Shown: piece after piece, positions 54,063 to 62,654 of the stretch
Layout of the letters: each line of letters starts with the position of its first letter
Position numbering within the stretch: the first letter of the stretch is position 1
Assembly: GCF_963931595.1 (NCBI RefSeq)
Contig: NZ_OZ007030.1
Span: 1,976,481 to 2,040,480, forward strand
Reading direction: 5' to 3'
Length of the DNA stretch: 64,000 nucleotides
Source: an uncultured Subdoligranulum sp.
Lineage (GTDB): Bacteria; Bacillota; Clostridia; Oscillospirales; Ruminococcaceae
Notes under the pieces: generated by a model
Database searches by the model: none
What the model saw: only the letters and a program-made list of their open reading frames with translations
Told to the model about the DNA's origin: nothing
Translations under genes and position numbers: made by a program

Positions 54063-54989
54063 TCATCGTTCCTGGTCTCTCTGGCGCTTCTTCTGCCACG
54101 CCTCCAGCAGTTTGATAATGGTTTCCTGCATCCGCTGGGGCGTATAGCTTTTGGGGAAATACTTCCGCAGGGTGTCGGAGGTGAAAGTCACTTTGTCGAG
54201 ATCACTTTTCTTTTCCTCACCCATGATGACGCGCATCATATCGAGGGTCAGATGTCCCTCCTGGCTGTATTTCTTGAGTCGCTGAGCCTGGGAGAGAGAG
54301 GGGGTAGCCTGTTCGCTGTCCATCGCGTCCAGCAAATCCCGCTGTTCTTCTTTTTTGAGAAAGGACAGCTCATAAGCCGGATTGAGGGCGATTTTCTTTT
54401 CATCGACCATATCCAGCAGTTCGGGAATCAGCTCCGTCAGGCGGATATAGCGCTGCACCTGGTTCCTACTCGAACCAGCCTGCTGCGCCAACAATTCATC
54501 TGCACGCAACTTCGTCCCAAGTTGGGACGAAGTTAAGTCCCCCCGTGCGCCTTGGTGTTTCATAGCCTCCAGCTTCATCTTGTAAGCAAAGGCCCTTTCG
54601 CTGGGGAGCAGGCTTTCACGTTGTAAGTTGCTGTCCACCATGATGATAGTGGCAGCATCATCGTCCAGGTCTCGGACAATGACAGGCATGGTTTCTTTCT
54701 CGGCCAGCTCACTGGCCCGGTGCCGCCTGTGACCGGCAACCAGCTCATAGCCGCCCTCCGGGTCCGGGCGGGCGATCGCCGGAACCAGAACACCATACTG
54801 CCGAACGCTGTCGGCGGTCTCCATCATGGCCTCGTCATCCTTGACTTTGAAGGGATGCCCCTTAAATGGGTGCAGCTCAGACAGCGGAATTTCCTGTATC
54901 TTCTCCAGCTTGGCATCCTGGCGGCTTTCCTCGGTGGAAAACAAATCATCGTATGGAGCCAGCTCTACTTTTTTCGCGCTGCTTTTCAA
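54063..54989 (-). CDS. parB: ParB-family partition protein
   Basis: This 308-residue protein starts at a TTG with GGAGG nine bases upstream. The ParB core is present: IPLSELHPFKGHPFKVKDDEAM, VLVPAIARPDPEGGYELVAGHRRHRASE (arginine-rich CTP-binding motif), then the HTH (LAQQAGSSRNQVQRYIRLTELIP). It overlaps the parA end by 44 bases. A near-perfect 27-bp palindrome lies within the gene and may be a ParB binding site. The pair stabilises the ICE, probably in its excised circular form. Confidence 0.95.
   Translation of the reverse strand: MKSSAKKVELAPYDDLFSTEESRQDAKLEKIQEIPLSELHPFKGHPFKVKDDEAMMETADSVRQYGVLVPAIARPDPEGGYELVAGHRRHRASELAEKETMPVIVRDLDDDAATIIMVDSNLQRESLLPSERAFAYKMKLEAMKHQGARGDLTSSQLGTKLRADELLAQQAGSSRNQVQRYIRLTELIPELLDMVDEKKIALNPAYELSFLKKEEQRDLLDAMDSEQATPSLSQAQRLKKYSQEGHLTLDMMRVIMGEEKKSDLDKVTFTSDTLRKYFPKSYTPQRMQETIIKLLEAWQKKRQRDQER
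54508..54534. repeat. 27-bp palindrome inside parB (candidate parS)
   Basis: Arms AACTTCGTCCCAA and TTGGGACGAAGTT are perfectly complementary around a central G. It codes for SSQLGTKLR. Thirteen-base perfect arms are far beyond chance in this window; ParB proteins bind palindromic parS sites near their genes. Confidence 0.5.
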
Positions 54990-55767
54990 GTTTTATCACC
55001 TCCTTGGTCAGATTCTTATAGCCCTCGGCCACCTTGCCATTAGGGTCATGGGCAAAAATGCTTTTGCCCTCGGCGCTGATCTCCTTTGCCCGGACAGAAT
55101 GGGGAATCTCGGTGCCGAACACCTTGATTTTGCTGCCATAGGTCTCCCGCAGCAGGGCGGCAATCTCCTTGGCGAAGTTGGTGCGGTTGTCCACCATCGT
55201 CAGCAATATGCCGTCGATCTGGAGCTTGGGGTTGATCTGCCGCTTCACCTTGTTTACGGTCTGGAGCAGCTGTTCCAGGCCCTTGGCGGGCAGGTACTCC
55301 GCCTGAACGGGGATTATGACCCTGTTGGCGGCGGCCAGGGCGTTGACCGTGAGCATACCCAGGGATGGCTGGCAGTCAATCAGGATATGGGAATACTGTC
55401 CCTTGAGCGTGTCCAGATACTGCCGCAGGATGGTCTCTCGGCTCATGGCGTTCACCAGGGAGACCTCCATGCCGGAGAGCTGGATGTCTGCGGGCATCAG
55501 GTCAACGCCCTCCGGGTGGTGCAGGATACCCTCGCCGGGGCGCAGCGGCTCGTCCATCAGGATACGGCCCATCGCGTCGGACAGGGTAAAGGGCAGCTTG
55601 TCCGGCTGGGGGTGGCCCAGGCTGATGGTCAGGCTGCCTTGCGGGTCCCCGTCGATCAGCAGCACTTTCTTTCCGGCCTGCGCCAGCCCAATCCCCAGGT
55701 TCGCGCAGGTGGTTGTCTTGCCAACGCCGCCTTTCTGGTTGGCGATGGCGATGATTTGCGTGTTCAA
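54946..55767 (-). CDS. parA: ParA/Soj-type partition ATPase
   Basis: From TTG at 55767 (GAGG eight bases upstream) this is a 273-residue protein. The deviant Walker A motif is IIAIANQKGGVGKTTTCANLG, Walker A' is KVLLIDGDPQGSLT, and Walker B is ILIDCQPSLGMLTVNAL. It drives segregation with ParB. It is the first gene of the ICE minus-strand operon, followed by parB with an overlap. The frame could open further upstream at 55830, but no ribosome binding site supports that. Confidence 0.95.
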   Translation of the reverse strand: MNTQIIAIANQKGGVGKTTTCANLGIGLAQAGKKVLLIDGDPQGSLTISLGHPQPDKLPFTLSDAMGRILMDEPLRPGEGILHHPEGVDLMPADIQLSGMEVSLVNAMSRETILRQYLDTLKGQYSHILIDCQPSLGMLTVNALAAANRVIIPVQAEYLPAKGLEQLLQTVNKVKRQINPKLQIDGILLTMVDNRTNFAKEIAALLRETYGSKIKVFGTEIPHSVRAKEISAEGKSIFAHDPNGKVAEGYKNLTKEVIKLEKQREKSRAGSIR

Positions 55768-55812
55768 TGACTTCACCTCATTTCTGAATTGTTCTATGGC
55801 TTCTGGAAATAG

Positions 55813-55915
55813 AAAAAGCCGCCACTTCAAAAATTGAAAGTGACGGCCTTTTCTTATCCCGGAATGAAATTCCCCGGAAACGCAAAAAGCGCCCAGTAGA
55901 AAATACTGAGCGCTT
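55813..55915 (-). terminator. two terminators upstream of parA
   Basis: GCCG..CACTT/AAGTG..CGGC (about 55817-55848) and AAGCGC.CAGTA/TACTG.GCGCTT (55887-55915) are hairpins. The second is followed on the minus strand by a T tract. They would stop rpsI read-through before parA and insulate the ICE. Confidence 0.7.
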
Positions 55916-56157
55916 GGCGATTAGATTTATTCTCTTTTGTTCAAATTAGGTCAAATTCAGACAAACCGTTTTCACGAAAAAGGTCTCTTGGAGATGTATA
56001 AATAAACATCCCCTTGGCATCCCAAAATCGCGTCTCGGTTGTCCTATTTTTTAACCCATAAGCCCTCTTTTTGGGGTGGTTGTCCACCATTTAACCCATA
56101 GAAAACGGGTTAAAAGAGGCTTCGTTCTGTCAAATTGCGTCAAACCATTTGAAAAGG
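55916..56157. other. ICE right-end region with short direct and inverted repeats
   Basis: No gene is visible. TCAAATTAGG-TCAAATTCAG (55941-55960) and TCAAATTGCG-TCAAACC (56130-56146) are 10-bp tandem repeats 190 bp apart. TTAACCCATA occurs twice (56051, 56091), and TTTAACCC/GGGTTAAA forms an inverted repeat (56090-56114). GGTGG-TTGT-CCACC is a hairpin. Such repeats suit integrase/excisionase arm sites; the att core is not identified. Confidence 0.5.
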
Positions 56158-56192
56158 AAAAACCCCGGAAACCGCGTAGTTCCGGGGTTTTT
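56158..56192 (-). terminator. Rho-independent terminator after rpsI
   Basis: Thirteen-base perfect arms (AAAAACCCCGGAA/TTCCGGGGTTTTT) and a T tract follow the rpsI stop by 18 bases. It ends the rplM-rpsI transcript. Confidence 0.9.
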
Positions 56193-56210
56193 GACCACTT
56201 TTGATAAAGT

Positions 56211-56609
56211 TTAGCGCTTGCTGAACTGCGGCGCGCGACGAGCAGCCTTGAGGCCGTATTTCTTACGTTCCTTCATACGAGGATCGCGGGTCAGGAAGCC
56301 AGCCTTCTTCAGCACGGTGCGCAGCTCGGGGTTGAACTGCAGCAGGGCGCGGGACAGGCCATGGCGGATGGCGCCGGCCTGGCCGGAGCAGCCGCCGCCA
56401 ACCACGTTGACGACCACGTCGAACTTGCCCTCGGTCTCGGTGAGGACCAGCGGGCTGTTGACCAGGAGCTTCAGGGTCTCCAGACCAAAGTAATCGTTGA
56501 TGTCACGGCCGTTGATGGTCATCTTGCCGGTGCCATTGTAGACACGCACGCGGGCAACGGAATGCTTACGACGGCCGGTGCCGTAGAAATAAGGTTTCGT
56601 CTCGTACAT
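56211..56609 (-). CDS. rpsI: 30S ribosomal protein S9
   Basis: This 132-residue ribosomal protein uS9 contains [36 protein letters not shown] and ends in the invariant [17 protein letters not shown], whose tail reaches the P-site tRNA. It follows rplM in the usual operon, 19 bases apart. It is the first host gene beside the ICE, and the C-terminus is intact. Confidence 0.97.
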   Translation of the reverse strand: MYETKPYFYGTGRRKHSVARVRVYNGTGKMTINGRDINDYFGLETLKLLVNSPLVLTETEGKFDVVVNVVGGGCSGQAGAIRHGLSRALLQFNPELRTVLKKAGFLTRDPRMKERKKYGLKAARRAPQFSKR

Positions 56610-56628
56610 CTTCTATTGCCTCCTCAAC

Positions 56629-57060
56629 TCAAAACTCAACGGCTTCGGGCTTCTGTGCCGCATGGGAATGGTCAGCAGCCTTGTAGCAGTGCAGGCGGGT
56701 CATGGCCTTGGCGCCCAGGGTGTTGCTGGGAACCATGCCCTTGACGGCGTAGGTCATAGCCTTGTCGCTGGCTTCCGCCATCAGGGTCTTGTACTGGGTC
56801 TCCTTCAGGCCGCCGATCCAGCCGGAATGGGTGCGATGGAACTTCTTCTCCAGCTTCTTGCCGGTCAGGACAGCTTCGTCGCAGTTGATGATGATGACAT
56901 GATCGCCACAATCAACGTTGGGGGTGAAAGTGGGCTTGTTCTTGCCGCGCAGGATGACAGCAGCCTTGGCAGCAACGCGGCCGAGGGGTTTGCCGGCGGC
57001 GTCGATCACATACCACTTGCGGTCAGCCATTTCAGCGGGCTTAGCGAGAGTCGTGCTCAT
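56629..57060 (-). CDS. rplM: 50S ribosomal protein L13
   Basis: The ATG at 57060 (GGAGG eight bases upstream) gives 143 residues of uL13: RKWYVIDAAGKPLGRVAAKAAVILRGKNKPTFTPNVDCGDHVIIINCDEAVLTGKKLEKKFHRTHSGWIGGLKE, with AVKGMVPSNTLGAKAMTRLHCY. It is co-transcribed with rpsI. A perfect promoter and a structured leader lie upstream. Confidence 0.97.
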   Translation of the reverse strand: MSTTLAKPAEMADRKWYVIDAAGKPLGRVAAKAAVILRGKNKPTFTPNVDCGDHVIIINCDEAVLTGKKLEKKFHRTHSGWIGGLKETQYKTLMAEASDKAMTYAVKGMVPSNTLGAKAMTRLHCYKAADHSHAAQKPEAVEF

Positions 57061-57192
57061 AATAGGGACCTCCATTGAAATAGTAACACGTCCGTTTCCA
57101 AGAAACGGTATCTTACAGCGCCGGACCAGGAAGCGGCCCGCGGCGCTTTTTCGCGCAAGTGTGATTATAGCAGAATGCACCCCGTAAGTCAA
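57061..57192 (-). promoter_or_regulatory. rplM-rpsI promoter and structured leader
   Basis: TTGACT (57187-57192) and TATAAT (57164-57169) are 17 bases apart. The transcribed leader has GCGC-GAAAAA-GCGC and CCGTTTC-TTG-GAAACGG hairpins before the start codon. An autoregulatory L13-type leader is possible. Confidence 0.7.
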
Positions 57193-57321
57193 CGATTTTC
57201 GCGAAGAATTTCAATCTATTCCTGTGTAGCTCTTGAATTTTCTTGTTTTCTCTCGAATTCTTCTGTTTTCTAATTTTCTATTTTTCTTCTTCCGTTCCCT
57301 GCGAATGGCGCTGCACCGACA

Positions 57322-57371
57322 CAAAAAAGCCCGGCCCGCCGGGCAGACCATGCTGCACCGGCGGGCCGGGA
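57322..57371 (-). terminator. Rho-independent terminator after the HPr-like gene
   Basis: Twelve-base perfect arms CCCGGCCCGCCG/CGGCGGGCCGGG with an inner GCAG/CTGC stem are followed on the minus strand by CTTTTTTG. Confidence 0.9.
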
Positions 57372-57394
57372 TCCGTTGGATTGGATTTCCGAAA

Positions 57395-57616
57395 TTACTG
57401 TTTGATAGCGCTCACAACGCGGCGCAGGTCGCGCTCGTCGTCGCAGACGATCTTCACGGGCTGGCTGTAGTCCAGGCTCATCATTCCCAGGATGCTCTTG
57501 GCATCGGCAATGCTGCCCTTCATGTCATGCACGCCGACCGGGTTATAGCATTTGGCGGCAGCAGACACGATTCCCTTGACCTCAGTAAAATTGGAAACCT
57601 TGACTTGTTTCACCAT
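57395..57616 (-). CDS. HPr-like protein lacking the phosphorylatable histidine
   Basis: From the ATG at 57616 this is a 73-residue protein. The second half is HPr-like (VHDMKGSIADAKSILGMMSLDYSQPVKIVCDDERDLRRVVSAI), with the KSILG motif around the regulatory serine. The first half lacks the GLHARPA histidine site of true HPr and reads FTEVKGIVSAAAKC instead. By analogy with Crh it may regulate through the serine but cannot pass phosphate in the sugar PTS. Confidence 0.75.
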   Translation of the reverse strand: MVKQVKVSNFTEVKGIVSAAAKCYNPVGVHDMKGSIADAKSILGMMSLDYSQPVKIVCDDERDLRRVVSAIKQ

Positions 57617-58044
57617 AGTAAATGACCTCCAGACATTTTCCCTCTGCAGACCAACCTTACCGCGGCGCATTCACGGAATGCCTGCCGCACGGTCTGCAAC
57701 CGGAACGAGCTGGACCACCATGTCCTGTTTTCTCGTCCCTTCGTTGGGCATTATAGCACAATTATTCCCGCTTTGTTTGTGCTAAATGCACAAAGCCCGT
57801 TTTTTCCATTTCCTGCACAAAAGGGCCAAATCTGCATTTTTGGGATTTGTGGAGTTTGCTCAATTTTTTGAATAATAACAGGTGTTCTTTCATTTTATTT
57901 TTGTTTTCAGAAAGAATAATTTATGTTTTTAGATTGATTTTTGCGTTTTCTGCAAATTTTCAAGATTATTTCGATACGAAATTCACAGATTATTCATGAG
58001 CGAATGCAACAAAAGCACATATTTCAGGAGTTTCCATGTCTTTT
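57617..58044. other. AT-rich intergenic region between the HPr-like gene and tex
   Basis: A TATAAT box (minus strand, 57750-57755) may serve the HPr-like gene. The rest is AT-rich without a recognisable gene, RNA or strong hairpin. The tex stop codon is at 58045. Confidence 0.4.
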
Positions 58045-60213
58045 TTACTCGCCCTGCAGCCCCTTCATGGTCAGCGCGATCCGCTTTTTGGCAATATCCA
58101 CAGACAACACCTTGACCCGGACGATATCCCCCACCTTGAGCACTTCCCGGGGATGTTTGATGAACCGGTTGCTGATCTGGGAAATATGCACCAGACCATC
58201 CTGGTGCACGCCCAGGTCCACAAAGGCGCCGAAGTCGATGACGTTGCGCACCGTGCCGGTGAGTTCCATGCCCGGCTTCAGGTCCTCCAGGCTCATGACA
58301 TCGCTGCGCAGCAGCGGCTTGGGCAGGCTGTCGCGCACATCGCGGCCCGGCTTGCAGAGTTCCGAGACGATATCGTGCAGCGTGGGCGCGCCGATGCCCA
58401 GCGTTTCACAGAGGTTCTTCTCCCCCTTCGCCTTGACGGCTGCCGGCAACGCTGACAGTTTGTCGGTGCCGATCTGTGCCGTGGTGTAGCCGCAGGCCTC
58501 CAGCAGCGCCTTGGCCGCCGCGTAGCTTTCGGGGTGGACAGCAGTGGCGTCCAGACGGTTCTTTGCCTCGGGCAGCCGCAGGAAGCCGGCGCACTGCTCA
58601 TAGGCCTTGGGGCCCAGCCCCTTCACCTTTTTCAGCTGGGCGCGGGAGGTAAAGGCTCCCTCCTCCTCCCGCCAGGCCACAATGTTCTTGGCGGTGGCGG
58701 CGGTGACGCCCGCCACACGGCGGAGCAGCGGCGCGCTGGCCGTGTTCAGGTCCACGCCCACACTGTTGACGCAGTCCTCCACCACGCCGTCCAGTGTCTC
58801 GTTGAGGCGCTTCTGGGGCATGTCGTGCTGGTACTGGCCCACGCCCACCGCCTTGGGATCGATCTTCACCAGTTCGGCCAGGGGGTCCTGCAGGCGTCGT
58901 GCAATGGACACCGCACTGCGCAGGTTCACATCAAACTGGGGGAATTCCTCGGCCGCCAGCTTGCTGGCCGAATACACCGAGGCCCCCGCTTCGCTGACCA
59001 CCATATACTGCAGATGCCGGCCTTCCTCCTCGGCCAGCTCCCGGATGACCGTCGCTGCAAACTCCTCGGTTTCGTGGCCCGCCGTGCCGTTGCCGATGGC
59101 CATGACCTCCACGCCATTTTTGCGCACCATTTCCTTTATAATGCGCTTGGCCTGGTCCACCCGCTTGAACTCCGGCACCGGGTAGACCACGTTGGTGTCC
59201 AGCACCTTGCCGGTGGGGTCCACCACCGCCACTTTGCAGCCCATACGGTAGCCGGGGTCCAGCCCCATCACCGTCTTGCCCCGGATGGGCGGCTGGAGCA
59301 GCAGCTGACGCAGGTTGTCGCCAAAGACCTTGATAGCCCCCTCGGCCGCCGTCTCGGACAGTTCGTTCCGAAGCTCGTTGGAAAGGCTGGGATGGATCAG
59401 ACGGCTGTAGGCGTCCAGCGCCGCCTCCTCCACCACCGCCGCACTGGCGCCGCCCGTCTTTTTGCGGGCGAACATCCAGGCCACGATGGCACCGGCACGT
59501 TCACTGTCCACCTCGATGCTGACCTTCAGGAAGCCTTCCCGCTCGCCACGGTCGAGGGCCAGCACCCGGTGGCCCGGGATTTTGGCGATGGGCTCCGAAT
59601 AGTCGTAATACTGGGCGTAGACGCTGTCCTCCTCCTTGGCCTTGGTGCTGGCGATCCGGCCGAAAGCCCGGTAATACCGGCGCAGTTCGGCGCGGCAGGC
59701 CGCGTCGTCGGAGATCTTTTCCGCGATAATGTCCCGGGCGCCGGCCAGGGCAGCCTCTGCGTCGGGGACTTCCTCATTGAGATAATCCGCGGCGGCCGCC
59801 TGGGGATCCAGAGAGGCATCCTGCTTCAGGATGGCATCGGCCAGCGGCTGCAGGCCCCGGGCCTTGGCAATGCTGGCCCGGGTCTTGCGCTTGGGTTTAT
59901 AGGGGCGATAGAGGTCCTCCACCTCGGCCAGCGTTTTGGCCTTGGCCAGCGCCGCCGTCAGTTCCGGCGTCATGGCCCCCTGCTCGGTGATGGAGGCGGT
60001 GACCTCCTCCTTGCGCTTGTCCAGCCCCCGCAGGTACTCCAGGCGGTCGCCCAGATTGCGCAGCACCTGGTCGTCCATCGAGCCGGTGGCCTCCTTGCGG
60101 TAGCGGGCAATGAAGGGGATCGTGTTGCCCTGGTCGATCAGGTCGATGGCCCCCTGCACGTTCTTGACGCTCAGGTTCAGTTCTGCGGCCAGTTGTTCAG
60201 CATGATTCGGCAT
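58045..60213 (-). CDS. tex: Tex-family RNA-binding transcriptional accessory protein
   Basis: From the ATG at 60213 this is a 722-residue protein. The N-terminal Tex helical region (VQGAIDLIDQGNTIPFIARYRKEATGSMDDQVLR, DLYRPYKPKRKTRASIAKARGL) is followed by a YqgF-like RNase H fold (VMGLDPGYRMGCKVAVVDPTG). HhH motifs (AKNIVAWREEEGAFTSRAQLKKVKGLGPKAYEQCAGFLRL) and a C-terminal S1 RNA-binding domain (GMELTGTVRNVIDFGAFVDLGVHQDGLVHISQIS) complete it. All canonical domains are present. The start overlaps the YfhO-like gene end by 17 bases. Confidence 0.95.
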   Translation of the reverse strand: MPNHAEQLAAELNLSVKNVQGAIDLIDQGNTIPFIARYRKEATGSMDDQVLRNLGDRLEYLRGLDKRKEEVTASITEQGAMTPELTAALAKAKTLAEVEDLYRPYKPKRKTRASIAKARGLQPLADAILKQDASLDPQAAAADYLNEEVPDAEAALAGARDIIAEKISDDAACRAELRRYYRAFGRIASTKAKEEDSVYAQYYDYSEPIAKIPGHRVLALDRGEREGFLKVSIEVDSERAGAIVAWMFARKKTGGASAAVVEEAALDAYSRLIHPSLSNELRNELSETAAEGAIKVFGDNLRQLLLQPPIRGKTVMGLDPGYRMGCKVAVVDPTGKVLDTNVVYPVPEFKRVDQAKRIIKEMVRKNGVEVMAIGNGTAGHETEEFAATVIRELAEEEGRHLQYMVVSEAGASVYSASKLAAEEFPQFDVNLRSAVSIARRLQDPLAELVKIDPKAVGVGQYQHDMPQKRLNETLDGVVEDCVNSVGVDLNTASAPLLRRVAGVTAATAKNIVAWREEEGAFTSRAQLKKVKGLGPKAYEQCAGFLRLPEAKNRLDATAVHPESYAAAKALLEACGYTTAQIGTDKLSALPAAVKAKGEKNLCETLGIGAPTLHDIVSELCKPGRDVRDSLPKPLLRSDVMSLEDLKPGMELTGTVRNVIDFGAFVDLGVHQDGLVHISQISNRFIKHPREVLKVGDIVRVKVLSVDIAKKRIALTMKGLQGE

Positions 60214-62560
60214 TCCGTTTCCTCTTTCTTCTTTGATACAAAACCACCAGATACACCCCATAGACCGCCAGCCCGGCCAGGCTGATCCGGGCCGACAGCG
60301 CCAGTCCCGGTGTGTGGTAGGTACATTCAATGTCGGCGTTTCCCGCCGGGACCAGCACGGCCATCAGGCCCTTGTCCACCCGCTCAATGGCGGCAGGTTC
60401 CCCGTTGACGGTGGCGGTGAAGCCGTCGTCGCAGGGCGCACTGAAGAAGACCAGCTGCTGGTCCTCGTAGCTGGTGTGGGCGGTGAACCCGGTGCGGGTC
60501 GCCGTAAACTGTTCCACTGCCCCGGCACGGCGGTCGGCGCAGTCCCGGGCGTAGGTCTCATAGCTGCGGTCCGCCAGCTCCTCCTCGGGCAGCGGCTCCA
60601 GCAGCCCGGCGTAGCGCTCAATCTGGTCGTCGTCCAGCAGCAGCGCCCGCATGAGAATCTGGGCGCGCTCCTCCTCCGGCACCGTCTCCAGCTGGTCCGC
60701 CGTGACGTAGTACCGGTAGGTGAAACCCATGGGCACCCAGTTTTCGTTTTGGTAGATGTCATAGGCCGAGGTATGGGCGCAGAGCGTCCAGCCCTCCAAG
60801 TTTTCATCGGCCCAGTCGTCGGCCTTGTCCTTGGCCACCAGCGTGTACCGCACGCTGAGCAGCCCCCGCAGGGCGTAGTTCTGGGCCGCCGGTTTGGAGT
60901 TCACGTCCCGGGTGACACCCACCTCGGGGTAGAATTCCATGATGCTGGGCGCCACCGTGGAGTTGAAGAACTGCAGGCAGCTGCGGTCAAACCACAGGCC
61001 CAGGTTGTTGTGGGCGCCGTAGGCATCCAGCCGGTAGAAGCCATCCTCCGGCAGTATCTCGTCGATCTCGCCGACGGAATCGTAGGTCTCGGCAATGAGG
61101 TTGGAGTCGGTCCCCCACTGCGGGTACTTGGTCAGCGACAGATGCACCGTGCCATACAGGAAACTGAAAGCCAGCATCCCCGCCAGGAAGACTTTTGCCC
61201 AGTCCCGGCGGCGGGCGGCCAGTTTCCACAGCACCCAGAAAAGCAGCACGCCCAGCACGCTGACCCCGAAAATGCCCCAGAACCGGGGCTGGAAATCCAC
61301 CACGCCCAGTTTGAAGTTGCCGTCGTCATCGGTGTTGGGCACCACGGCAAAGGCCGCGGCGCTGAGGGTGACCAGCGCCACCAGCCGCCAGGCCCGGGGC
61401 ACCTGCCGCTGGGCCAGCTGGGGCCGCTCCATCAGGTAGGCAGTGGCCCCGCAGAGCACCAGCACCGGCATGTAGTACCATCGGGCATAGTAGCTGGAAT
61501 TGAGGGCATAGAAGGCGCTGTTGAGCACCGGCACAAAGGCGCAGAGGATGCAGATTTTCAGCAGCCAGGCAAAGGGATGGCGGCGGCGTCCCCGGCAGAA
61601 GGCAATGCCGCCCACCAGGCCCACCAGCGGCAGATAGGCCGTCATGCTGGTGTGTTTGAGGATGCCGTCCTGAAACAGATCCTTGAAATAGGGGGCGTCG
61701 GGCATGAGGAAGCCGCTGTAGAGAATGGCCCCGTACTGCTGGGCGTTGCCGTAGACCAGATATCCGTACCCGTTGTAGGGGTCGATGGTGCGGGGATTCT
61801 GGAGCAGCGAAAGTCCCGCCGGGAGCAGCAGCACACAGCCTATGGCGCAGCCCAGCAGGGTCTCCCCGGCCAGGGCGGCAAAGCTGCGGGGGCCGATCTT
61901 GTACACCCGGCAGGCCAGCATGCAGAGGAAGTAGAGAATGAGGAAGACCGCCTGCCCGGCGAAGAAGAAATAGTTATTGACCAGGTTCAGAGCCACCCAG
62001 AAGGGAAAGGGCCCCCGCTTGCCGTCCAGCACAGCGTCGTCCAGCGCCGCCAGCATGTAGGGGAACAGCGCCACCACGTCGAGAAAGTGGTTGAAGAAGA
62101 TGTTATAGACCGTAAAGCCCGAGAAGGCATACAGACACCCCGCCACCACGCTCCAGTCCGGGCTGCGCACCCAGCGTCGGGCCCAGAGATAGCCGCCGCC
62201 CCCCGCCAGGGCCATTTTCAGGCAGAGCAGCGGTACCATCATCCAGGGCATGAGCCGGGCGGGCACCCAGAGGCTCAACCAGAAGAAGGGACTGCCCAAC
62301 AAATAAAAGGAATAGGCGTTGACAAAGCCGCTGCCCAGGTCGGTGGCCCAGCTGAAGCTGCCGCCCTGCTTCACAAAGGCGTTGGCATACTGGTAAAAGT
62401 TGATCTGCTGGTCGTTGAAGTCGCCGGCATAATGGAAGTACCCGCCGCCCCACACCGCGTCGGCGATGCAGTGGGGCAGGAAAAGGGCCGCCGCCACCAG
62501 GAAGCAGAGCGCAAAGACCTGCCGGTAGCGGGATTTTTGTTTTGGAAGTGTAAGCTGCAT
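60197..62560 (-). CDS. YfhO-family polytopic membrane protein
   Basis: This protein has about 787 residues with a dozen hydrophobic segments. It begins with FALCFLVAAALFLPHCIADAVWGGGYFHYAGDFNDQQINFYQYA, a typical YfhO/GT-C-like first loop with an acidic DD-like motif. It ends in a large extracytoplasmic C-terminal domain (FYRLDAYGAHNNLGLWF) and a last helix. YfhO proteins are thought to glycosylate lipoteichoic acid. ATG 62560 and TTG 62590 are both possible starts; neither has a strong ribosome binding site. Confidence 0.9.
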   Translation of the reverse strand: MQLTLPKQKSRYRQVFALCFLVAAALFLPHCIADAVWGGGYFHYAGDFNDQQINFYQYANAFVKQGGSFSWATDLGSGFVNAYSFYLLGSPFFWLSLWVPARLMPWMMVPLLCLKMALAGGGGYLWARRWVRSPDWSVVAGCLYAFSGFTVYNIFFNHFLDVVALFPYMLAALDDAVLDGKRGPFPFWVALNLVNNYFFFAGQAVFLILYFLCMLACRVYKIGPRSFAALAGETLLGCAIGCVLLLPAGLSLLQNPRTIDPYNGYGYLVYGNAQQYGAILYSGFLMPDAPYFKDLFQDGILKHTSMTAYLPLVGLVGGIAFCRGRRRHPFAWLLKICILCAFVPVLNSAFYALNSSYYARWYYMPVLVLCGATAYLMERPQLAQRQVPRAWRLVALVTLSAAAFAVVPNTDDDGNFKLGVVDFQPRFWGIFGVSVLGVLLFWVLWKLAARRRDWAKVFLAGMLAFSFLYGTVHLSLTKYPQWGTDSNLIAETYDSVGEIDEILPEDGFYRLDAYGAHNNLGLWFDRSCLQFFNSTVAPSIMEFYPEVGVTRDVNSKPAAQNYALRGLLSVRYTLVAKDKADDWADENLEGWTLCAHTSAYDIYQNENWVPMGFTYRYYVTADQLETVPEEERAQILMRALLLDDDQIERYAGLLEPLPEEELADRSYETYARDCADRRAGAVEQFTATRTGFTAHTSYEDQQLVFFSAPCDDGFTATVNGEPAAIERVDKGLMAVLVPAGNADIECTYHTPGLALSARISLAGLAVYGVYLVVLYQRRKRKRNAESC

Positions 62561-62654
62561 GGCCAGAACCCGGGAAACAATCCCAATCAATGTACTGTGT
62601 TTGTGGTAAAATCGTGGTATACTGATTCTAACACACAGGAAAGGTCGCGTAAAG

